In this document: one piece after another, positions 34,605 to 40,392 of the stretch
Position numbering within the stretch: position 1 is the stretch's first letter
How the letters are laid out: each line of letters opens with the position of its first letter
Assembly: GCF_003014495.1 (NCBI RefSeq)
Contig: NZ_PYGC01000005.1
Span: 1-64,000 of the forward strand
Source: Prolixibacter denitrificans
GTDB lineage: Bacteria; Bacteroidota; Bacteroidia; Bacteroidales; Prolixibacteraceae
Length of the DNA: 64,000 nucleotides
Direction: 5' to 3'
Position numbers and translations under genes: made by a program
The notes under the pieces: generated by a model
Told to the model about the DNA's origin: nothing
The model's database searches: none
The model's input: the letters and a program-made list of their open reading frames with translations, nothing else

Positions 34605-35060
34605 ATGATTTACCTGGCATCTGACCACGCAGGATTCGAGCTAAAAAAACAAATCGGCGAGTTCCTGAAAGAGATGAACCTTGATTTTGAAGATGTGGGT
34701 CCACACACCTATGACGCACAGGATGATTATCCCGATTTCATTATTCCGGCAGCCGAGAAAGTAGCCGAAAAACCATTGGAAAACAAAGGCATTGTGCTGG
34801 GTGGTTCCGGTCAGGGCGAAGCACTGGCGGCCAACAAAGTAAAAGGCGTACGGGCAGCGCTTTATTACGGCGGTTCAACCGACATCATCACCTTGTCGCG
34901 CGTGCACAACAACGCCAACGTACTCTCTCTGGGAGCCCGTTTTCTGACGATGGATGAAATCAAAGAAGTCATCAAACTCTGGCTGGCGACCGATTTCACG
35001 GAAGAAGAACGCCATGCAAGACGGTTGGACAAAATTCTCGACTACGAGATGAAGAAATAA
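34605..35060 (+). CDS. RpiB/LacAB-family sugar-phosphate isomerase
   Basis: 151 residues, the usual length. It starts MIYLASDHAGFELKKQI with the conserved Asp-His. The active-site loop reads GGSGQGEALAANKVKGVRAA rather than the Cys-containing CGSG form of E. coli RpiB. This is the arrangement of the mycobacterial type, where a Glu after GSGxG acts as the base, so the enzyme can still be active. Further conserved parts are RVHNNANVLSLGAR and the C-terminal EERHARRLDKI. The likely reaction is ribose-5-P to ribulose-5-P in the pentose-phosphate pathway, although related sugar phosphates are possible. It has its own -7 box and terminator. Confidence 0.92.
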   Translation: MIYLASDHAGFELKKQIGEFLKEMNLDFEDVGPHTYDAQDDYPDFIIPAAEKVAEKPLENKGIVLGGSGQGEALAANKVKGVRAALYYGGSTDIITLSRVHNNANVLSLGARFLTMDEIKEVIKLWLATDFTEEERHARRLDKILDYEMKK

Positions 35061-35090
35061 GTCGGTTCAAAATATTTGGATAAAGGCTAA

Positions 35091-35122
35091 AAAGGCTTCC
35101 TGTTAACGGGAAGCTTTTTTTT
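35091..35122 (+). terminator. Rho-independent terminator
   Basis: GGCTTCC and GGGAAGC pair around TGTTAAC, followed by eight T, 30 bases past the isomerase stop. It marks the edge of the cassette island. Confidence 0.85.
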
Positions 35123-35237
35123 CAGCAGGAAGGCGCAAAGCCATCCAGGAATAGGACAAAAGCAGTGTGCGTTTCGCGAAAAAAGAATGTAACTGAAACA
35201 TTGTTCAACCGGGGAGCGATACCGGGTCGTTTCGACC

Positions 35238-35375
35238 GCCTAACGTTCCCGCGGTGGAGTGTCGTGCGGTTGACTGTCCCACGAATTGGAGACTGTCAAG
35301 CCGAAAACGACAGCATACGGAATAAGATTTTGCAAGTTAAAAAGAAACCGCATGCACTATGACCGTTTGTTGTGC
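35238..35375 (-). other. attC-like recombination site C (cassette array 3' end)
   Basis: Read on the minus strand, an R''-like core GCACAAC (35369-35375), lying inside the end of the cassette gene, is followed by a segment ACGGTCATAGTGCATGCGG. That segment aligns with the same position in sites A and B. About 100 bases later the site closes with a CGGGAAC-GTTAGGC core (35238-35244). GTTAGGC is a canonical integron core (GTTRRRY). Confidence 0.55.
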
Positions 35376-35842
35376 TTTCGTGCTTTTTCAATTAATTTTA
35401 TTTTTTCTCTAAATTCTTTGCTGTTGTGAGGCGGAGTGTCTTCATAGGTTATATAACCTTCGTCACTCTCGCAAAATTCTTTGATTTCCTTAAAAATCTT
35501 GTCTTCAATCTCCGTGTTGGGATATTTTGTCTCACAAAAAATTCCCATGATTACATAGCCATCATCTGTGAAGAAAATCTCAGCTCCCCTTAATTCTGAT
35601 TTTATAGGGTTTGCCCAATATAGGCTGTGTTTAATTGATTTATTCTCAACTAAGAATTTTACAGCTTCATGAGCTGTTTTGAAATTCTCAACAGGGTTGT
35701 TCGCATATTGAGGAACTTCATATTCGTCTGCCGTCTCTCTTCTTTCCGGAACGAAATGGTCAAGGAATTCTTTAATAAAAGATTCAGTCCTTTTATCAGT
35801 TAATGCATAACAGTCCGCAAAATATCCTTCGTATTCGTCCAT
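35357..35842 (-). CDS. Cassette-borne hypothetical protein
   Basis: 161 residues from the ATG at 35842, chosen because a purine-rich AAGAGAG lies just upstream and the longer frame (to 35956) runs through the attC-like site. The protein is soluble and acidic, with segments TESFIKEFLDHFVP, NNPVENFKTAHEAVKFLVENKS, RGAEIFFTDDGYVIMGIFCETKYP and a basic tail. Its alternating alpha/beta pattern is reminiscent of small immunity-like or cassette proteins, but I do not recognise a family. AT-rich compared with the flanking core genes. It lies between attC-like sites B and C on the minus strand. Confidence 0.75.
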   Translation of the reverse strand: MDEYEGYFADCYALTDKRTESFIKEFLDHFVPERRETADEYEVPQYANNPVENFKTAHEAVKFLVENKSIKHSLYWANPIKSELRGAEIFFTDDGYVIMGIFCETKYPNTEIEDKIFKEIKEFCESDEGYITYEDTPPHNSKEFREKIKLIEKARKHNKRS

Positions 35843-35868
35843 TAGTTTCTCTCTTCTTTTTGCATGAA

Positions 35869-36017
35869 GCATAACGGTTGGTACATGTTGTCGGGGCGGT
35901 TTTCGAAGAGCGTTCCTGTCCGAAGGACACGGAACTGCGATGCGAGCCCCGACCAATCGGGGCGCAGTTGGCGTACCACCGAACCCCGCCCTGCAATATG
36001 TACTGTGTTGTGGGTAG
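35869..36017 (-). other. attC-like recombination site B
   Basis: On the minus strand the site opens with CTACCCACAAC (36007-36017), which is the near-complement of the start of its own cassette (GTTGTGGGTAA at 36742-36750). It continues with ACAGTACATATTGCAGGGCG and a GC-rich imperfect hairpin (GCCCCGATTGGTCGGGGC region), and ends in CCAACC-GTTATGC (35869-35875). Confidence 0.55.
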
Positions 36018-36022
36018 TTTTT

Positions 36023-36433
36023 TCATTTTAATAACCATTCAAGTCCGAAAATACCAGCGATTGTCAATATCAATAATAGAAAATTGAAGATATAATCCCC
36101 AAAATAGATTCCTCGACCATCTGTAATGTCAAAATTTGAAGCATATGTCGAAACTGGTTCTCTCCCTGTGTCTTTTTTGTAAAAATACCTCAATGTCTGG
36201 TAGATACTAAAGAATAAAAGAGGGCTAAACATAAATACGTAAAGTATTGTCTCAATTTTATACAAGACTCCTAAAAGTCCAAAAACTCCAATTATTGCAA
36301 TTATGCTTGAAACAATAAATGAAAACTTAATCCCTTTAGTATCTCTAACAATTCGATAGTAAGCGAAAGGCGTTGAAATCAATACTACGCATATGCCTAA
36401 AACAATTATTATGAATATTGGTATTTTCATCAA
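36023..36433 (-). CDS. Cassette-borne four-helix membrane protein
   Basis: 136 residues with four predicted membrane helices: IPIFIIIVLGICVVLISTPF, FSFIVSSIIAIIGVFGLLGV, ILYVFMFSPLLFFSIYQTLR and YIFNFLLLILTIAGIFGLEW. A polar loop (YKKDTGREPVSTYASNFDITDGRG) sits between the last two. No family is recognised. The gene follows the 92-residue gene by three bases, so the two form a bicistronic cassette, and ends just before attC-like site B. Strongly AT-rich. Confidence 0.75.
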   Translation of the reverse strand: MMKIPIFIIIVLGICVVLISTPFAYYRIVRDTKGIKFSFIVSSIIAIIGVFGLLGVLYKIETILYVFMFSPLLFFSIYQTLRYFYKKDTGREPVSTYASNFDITDGRGIYFGDYIFNFLLLILTIAGIFGLEWLLK

Positions 36434-36436
36434 CTT

Positions 36437-36715
36437 TTAGTCTTTTAATTGATTAGGGTATTCTGAAAGATATAAGTCAAATCCTTTATCTGCCATCATT
36501 TTCATTAGTTTAGAATCAATTACAGCTCCACCTCCAGTAGAATTGGGTTGAATGTCAAATCCAATGTCAATCACATATTCATCTTTTTGCAGTAATTTTG
36601 TTTCGCTCTCTAACCATTTTCCAAGTTCTATAATTTGGTTAGGCAAATCCCAAACACCGTTGCAAATCCAAGCAATTTCTTCATTCGTTTTTTGTCTATA
36701 AATTTTTATCGGCAT
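36437..36715 (-). CDS. Cassette-borne small soluble protein
   Basis: 92 residues, soluble, mixed alpha/beta (KIYRQKTNEEIAWICNGVWDL, then EYVIDIGFDIQPNSTGGGAVIDSKLMKMMADKG). No family is recognised. It is the first gene of a two-gene cassette, separated by three bases from the membrane-protein gene. The pairing of a small soluble and a small membrane protein is seen in some toxin/immunity or effector pairs, but nothing in the sequence proves that here. Confidence 0.7.
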   Translation of the reverse strand: MPIKIYRQKTNEEIAWICNGVWDLPNQIIELGKWLESETKLLQKDEYVIDIGFDIQPNSTGGGAVIDSKLMKMMADKGFDLYLSEYPNQLKD

Positions 36716-36741
36716 ATTCTGTTTCGTGCTTTTTTAAAATT

Positions 36742-36877
36742 ACCCACAACGGTTCCGGCTATGAGCAGTGCTGGATTTGAAAACTTTCACTGTGTAACTA
36801 CCGGTTTGCTTTATTATTGATTTCATTTTGTATTTACTCTTTTCGCCCGCATTGCTTATGAGCCAGTGTTAGGGCAA
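36742..36877 (-). other. attC-like recombination site A
   Basis: On the minus strand the site begins TTGCCCTAAC (36868-36877). This is the exact inverse of the sequence that opens its cassette (GTTAGGGCAA at 37513-37522), the relation expected for an integron cassette's own attC ends. It continues ACTGGCTCATAAGCAATGCG, later CACTGCTCATAGCCGGAACC, and closes at GTTGTGGGT (36742-36750). The two CTCATA(A/G)GC arms can pair imperfectly. Confidence 0.65.
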
Positions 36878-36878
36878 G

Positions 36879-37490
36879 TTATTTATTTTTAATTATCTCT
36901 TTTAACCTTTCTCTAAGTTTAGGTAATTCCTTTTCGACCTGATTGTCATATATCTCATTCAATGCTTCAATCTCAGGTGTAATATATTCCCATGGCATTT
37001 TCATTGATTTAAAATTTTCAATTGTTTTTTGATGTTGAATACATTTTAAAACAATACCACGTATTTCATGAACTACTTTTACAACATCCGAATCAAATAA
37101 TATTTCCTTTGAATCAAAATATAAGACGTACTCATTATACTTATCTATAATCTCATTTAAATAATCGGCAAAACTTTTAGGGTCGTTAAATTTTACAGGC
37201 CTAAAAGCGTCAGTTGCTAATTTCACTAGTCCATCAGTTAATTCAAAGATTCTGTGATGAGCAATAACTGTTTGTTCTGACTTATAATCACCTTTTGATT
37301 CATTGTCATATTGATTTGTAATAATTTGAATATTATTGTTTTGAGATTTTTTTAGATTAATATTGCCCAATCGAAATGATTTTACTCTTTCTTTTATCCT
37401 CTTAGAAAATACAATTGTCAAAGTTGCAGCAAGTAAGGTCGCAATTGAAGGAACAATCCAATTTAAATTATTCATGAGGTAAGTTTTCAT
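36879..37490 (-). CDS. Cassette-borne membrane-anchored helical protein
   Basis: 203 residues, or 197 if translation starts at the second Met (37472). One N-terminal membrane helix (WIVPSIATLLAATLTIVF) is followed by a basic stop-transfer (SKRIKERVKSFR), a polar Asn/Gln-rich linker, then a long helical cytoplasmic domain (from ELTDGLVKLATDAFRPVKF to KELPKLRERLKEIIKNK). The fold resembles single-pass helical proteins of unknown function. It is AT-rich. A cassette-type boundary starts 23 bases upstream of its ATG and attC-like site A begins directly downstream. Confidence 0.78.
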   Translation of the reverse strand: MKTYLMNNLNWIVPSIATLLAATLTIVFSKRIKERVKSFRLGNINLKKSQNNNIQIITNQYDNESKGDYKSEQTVIAHHRIFELTDGLVKLATDAFRPVKFNDPKSFADYLNEIIDKYNEYVLYFDSKEILFDSDVVKVVHEIRGIVLKCIQHQKTIENFKSMKMPWEYITPEIEALNEIYDNQVEKELPKLRERLKEIIKNK

Positions 37491-37512
37491 AAGTCGTAGC
37501 GTTTTTTATAAT

Positions 37513-37522
37513 TTGCCCTAAC
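37513..37522 (-). other. First cassette boundary (GTTAGGGCAA core)
   Basis: Minus-strand GTTAGGGCAA lies 23 bases before the first cassette gene and is inverted relative to 36868-36877. Upstream sequence does not resemble sites A-C, so this may be the entry edge of the array. Confidence 0.5.
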
Positions 37523-37718
37523 TAGTTTACATGTCTACTAAAACTACCATATATTTCCCGTACGGAAGTGCTATGTGTACCTTTTGTATTTTATATTTCC
37601 GGTTCAGATTGACAACGGCTACTTGTTTGTTCGATTCACATTTCGTAGGTCCCTTTGGTCTCTCAAGGTAAAAAAATCTCCCATAAACTCATTCTCAGTT
37701 TCTTCAGTGAGTCCTGTT

Positions 37719-37823
37719 TTTGGGGCTCCCAAATTTCCGTTCGCATACCAGATCCATACGTTCACATACCAGATCCGACCGTTCATCAAAAAAATCGGGC
37801 CTTTCGTCAATAAAATTGGGTAG
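37719..37823 (+). repeat. 21-base tandem repeat, five units
   Basis: Five consecutive 21-base units, each opening TTC or TTT, for example TTCGCATACCAGATCC(ATACG) and TTCACATACCAGATCC(GACCG). Units two and three are near-identical; the others share only spacing and first bases. 21 is a multiple of three, so the plus-strand frame reads as seven-residue repeats (FAYQIHT, FTYQIRP, FIKKIGP). The surrounding frame has no good start, so it is treated as non-coding. Confidence 0.65.
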
Positions 37824-38017
37824 GCTAAAATTTTCAAATTATATTCAATTCACGGTTTTCGACAGACAGATTTATTAGCAAAAATTTAGTGAGGAATGGA
37901 ACGAGAGATGGAAAAACCGTCACCGCGTTCATTGATCAAATCAGCTTGTTATACTCACACACTACTGAACAATTCGCTGTGGCTGCCGATGGCATGTTAG
38001 CACGTTAACTGAGGAAT
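37824..38017. other. Intergenic, nothing recognised
   Basis: AT-rich spacer between the 21-base and 41-base tandem arrays. No hairpin, promoter or gene is supported. Confidence 0.4.
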
Positions 38018-38345
38018 CTGGCTTCAGCCAGGCTATTCGTTTTTGCTAAACGGAGCATCTGGCTCCAGCTAGCCTGTCCGTCCAAATTTTTTGGTGTGGC
38101 TGGCGCGAGCCAACCTGTTCATCAAAATTAATCGGAGTACCTGTCGCCGCCCAGCCTCTTCTTTTAAGATTTTCGGACTATCTGGCGCGGGCCAGGCGGT
38201 TCATTTGCGTCACGCGATGTAGCTGGCTCCAGCCAGGTTGTTTATCTGAATTAAACGAAGCGTCTGGCCTCAGCCAGGGAATTCATTTGAATCACACGGG
38301 GCGTCTGGGTAGCGCCATGCAGTTCAAAGCGGTTTGGCAGGGTAC
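38018..38345 (+). repeat. Eight-unit tandem array with exact 41-base period
   Basis: Units begin at 38018, 38059, 38100, 38141, 38182, 38223, 38264 and 38305, always 41 bases apart, although the unit sequence is diverged. Each starts with a dyad of the form CTGGCTCCAGCCAG, continues (g)CTGTTCATT-like, and ends in an A/T-rich stretch leading to CGGAGCGT. The array ends about 75 bases before the ATG at 38419. Units are too degenerate in the repeat part for a CRISPR, and no cas gene is near. Confidence 0.8.
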
Positions 38346-38418
38346 ACCGGAAATTGATAGCTGTTACCGCCATACCAAATGAAGACTAATTAACAAACCA
38401 CTAATAAAATCAATACTT

Positions 38419-39138
38419 ATGGAAAGACCAGCGTTTTATCAACTCACCCAGGATGATGTTTATACATTTACCGATCGTTTTTTAGCATTGCAGAAGAATG
38501 CCACTTCAGAAACACTGGATTTATCACTCATTATTAGTCCGCTGGATAGCATCTTTCAACGGTACGAATTAGTTCTCCGCAAGGAGCGAAAGAGTCAATA
38601 TACCGCGAAGTTAGCTGCAGCCGACGAGGTGCGCGACCGGGCCTACCTGGCGTTGCGCCATTACCTGGTGGCCTGCTCGTATGCCAGTTTGGAGGGGTAT
38701 ACTGCTGCCGCCGATACCCTACTGAGTATTTTCAAACGGCTGGGCTGGTCGATGCACAGTTTAGGATACCAGAACGAATCGTCGCGGATGGGAAACCTGA
38801 TTGCCGAACTGCAGACGGACGAAAACGCCGCTCTGCTGAACACGGTCCAGGCAACGGCCTGGCTGGAGCGTATGATGACGGCAGCCGATGCATTTGAGGC
38901 AATGTTCCAGCAGAAACTGACCGCGGAGGCCGCCGATAATACCACTTCGGCGTACCGGTTGCGGAAGGTTCTGCAACAGCAAATCGAAATGAACTTGTCG
39001 TGGATGGAAGTGCAGCAGCAGTTCAACAAATCGGACGAACTGGCCACCCTCATCGAGCAAGTAAACGAGTTAACCGCAAATACCATGACCACCGCCCGGG
39101 CCAACACCACCCGGAAGTCTTCGGTGGAAGAAGAATAA
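38419..39138 (+). CDS. DUF6261-like hypothetical protein
   Basis: 239 residues, entirely helical, soluble, with no signal peptide. Order: MERPAFYQLTQDDVYTFTDR, a central FQRYELVLRKERKSQYTAKLAAADEVRDRAYLAL segment, then SMHSLGYQNESSRMGNLIAELQ and a helical C-terminus ending in an Arg/Ser/Glu tail. The pattern recalls the Bacteroidota DUF6261 family of unknown function, recognised from general layout only. It is GC-richer than the cassettes upstream, so not part of that array. The 41-base tandem array lies directly upstream and a strong terminator follows. Monocistronic. Confidence 0.75.
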   Translation: MERPAFYQLTQDDVYTFTDRFLALQKNATSETLDLSLIISPLDSIFQRYELVLRKERKSQYTAKLAAADEVRDRAYLALRHYLVACSYASLEGYTAAADTLLSIFKRLGWSMHSLGYQNESSRMGNLIAELQTDENAALLNTVQATAWLERMMTAADAFEAMFQQKLTAEAADNTTSAYRLRKVLQQQIEMNLSWMEVQQQFNKSDELATLIEQVNELTANTMTTARANTTRKSSVEEE

Positions 39139-39194
39139 TTGTTTTATTGGTTATCATTTTTGTTACTCATGCTTGTAGTTACATTTTTGGTTTA

Positions 39195-39227
39195 GTCGCC
39201 GGGCAAATGTCCGGCGGCTTTTTTTAT
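39195..39227 (+). terminator. Rho-independent terminator
   Basis: GTCGCCGGGC and GTCCGGCGGC pair around AAAT and run into seven T, 56 bases past the DUF6261-like stop. Confidence 0.88.
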
Positions 39228-40158
39228 TCTCCCCTGTAAGTGGTTGGAAATCCCGACATTGGTTCGCTTTGGAGCAGATGCGTTGAATTGATTTTTATTG
39301 CCCCATCCGGGGAAGAGATGGGTCGCGAAGGATAGTGCATTGAATTAGCTTGCCAATGTTGCATTTAGCGGAAACCTGTCAGGTTTCGAAGACCTGACAG
39401 GTTTGTTCCGATGCGGATTATCCCTGTCGGTGGTTGGAAACCCCTACGGTGGTCTTCGACTGCAGCGATTCCAACGAGCCTGAAGGGCTCCAATTCCAGA
39501 GCTGACTGCGGTTTGCATCGAAAGGTCGCGAACTCATCCCGGAGGGATGGCATATTGTTAGAATGGCGGACAACGAACAAACATGCGACCCTGGCCAGGG
39601 TCGTACATCCTATTCGGCATTCCTGATTTCTAACAACATTTGAATCCTCCGGATTCGGTTTGTATGAAGGGGTTTGGGGTGCAGGTTAGAGAAGCGTTGG
39701 GATGAGTAGCTAAACCGGCATCAGGTTGCCCGTAGGGCATTTAGTATTGTAGATGATGCGATGTGATGGAAGGCCTGTACCCCGTAGGAGTTATACATTG
39801 ACATTTATCTAATCGAAGGGAGAGGGTGCAAATCCAAACCACATAGTACACGAAGAAGCCAACCTTGCGTTTGTGTAAAGCTAACGGCCCTTTGTGGTAA
39901 AGTTTCGTGTCGACCGCCATGGAGCGGAGCATTTCAAAAAAGATAAATTTCATGTTAACCCGCCCTTACAGGGCGACGGTCATTTCGTGTGCTACTATCC
40001 CAAGGCGGTGCCATTGGGCTGAATTAAACTGTCCCTTCGGGACGGAATATCATGATCTGCAAAAGTCCCGTGAAGGACAATATGATGGTAGAAACGGGGT
40101 ACACCGGAACATCAGGAAACAATCCGGCGGCCTGATTCGTTGGACAAATAAAAAGCTT
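39228..40158. repeat. REP-like repeat region without genes
   Basis: About 930 bases. It contains: a perfect 13-bp stem hairpin at 39372-39404 (AAACCTGTCAGGT, loop TTCGAAG); the 18-base palindrome CGACCCTGGCCAGGGTCG at 39586-39603; CCCGTAGGGCATTTAGTATT and CCCCGTAGGAGTTATACATT words (39729-39795); and the 20-base CCCAA/TTGGG hairpin at 39999-40018, followed by TCCCTTCGGGA. Open frames across it give only repeat-type translations. Confidence 0.6.
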
Positions 40159-40392
40159 ATGAAGTGGGAAGAAAAAAACAATCAACTGGAAAAAGAATTC
40201 ACCTTCAACAACTTTGTGGAAGCGGTCGATTTCGTTAACCGGGTAAAAGAACCGGCTGAAGCGATGCAGCACCACCCCGATATTTTTATTCACAGCTATA
40301 AAAAGGTCAAAATTACGCTGACCACGCACAGCGAAGGTCATGTGACGCTGAAAGACCACGAACTGGCCGGAAAAATCGACGAGCTTGCTTAA
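40159..40392 (+). CDS. Pterin-4a-carbinolamine dehydratase
   Basis: 77 residues from ATG at 40159. A longer frame runs upstream through repeat DNA but has no coding character. The protein shows the catalytic pattern AEAMQHHPDIFI with adjacent His residues, then KVKITLTTHSEGHVTLKDHELA with the third His and Asp. It dehydrates 4a-hydroxytetrahydropterin, regenerating pterin cofactor for aromatic amino-acid hydroxylases; many bacterial homologues lack such a partner nearby, as here. The length is near the short end of the family (about 75-115). It overlaps the convergent MprF-like gene by four bases. Confidence 0.9.
   Translation: MKWEEKNNQLEKEFTFNNFVEAVDFVNRVKEPAEAMQHHPDIFIHSYKKVKITLTTHSEGHVTLKDHELAGKIDELA

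Noticed and set aside
35118-35362. ORF at 35165-35362 as an additional cassette gene
   Set aside because: It runs antisense through attC-like site C, with no start context and poor composition.
37619-37837. Minus-strand 72-codon ORF with Trp/Tyr-rich repeats
   Set aside because: It is the shadow of the 21-base tandem repeat and has no start context or neighbours supporting translation.
38018-38345. Possible CRISPR array
   Set aside because: Repeats are too diverged, the spacer part is also partly conserved, there is no cas gene, and the whole 41-base unit is repeated rather than a repeat-plus-unique-spacer pattern.
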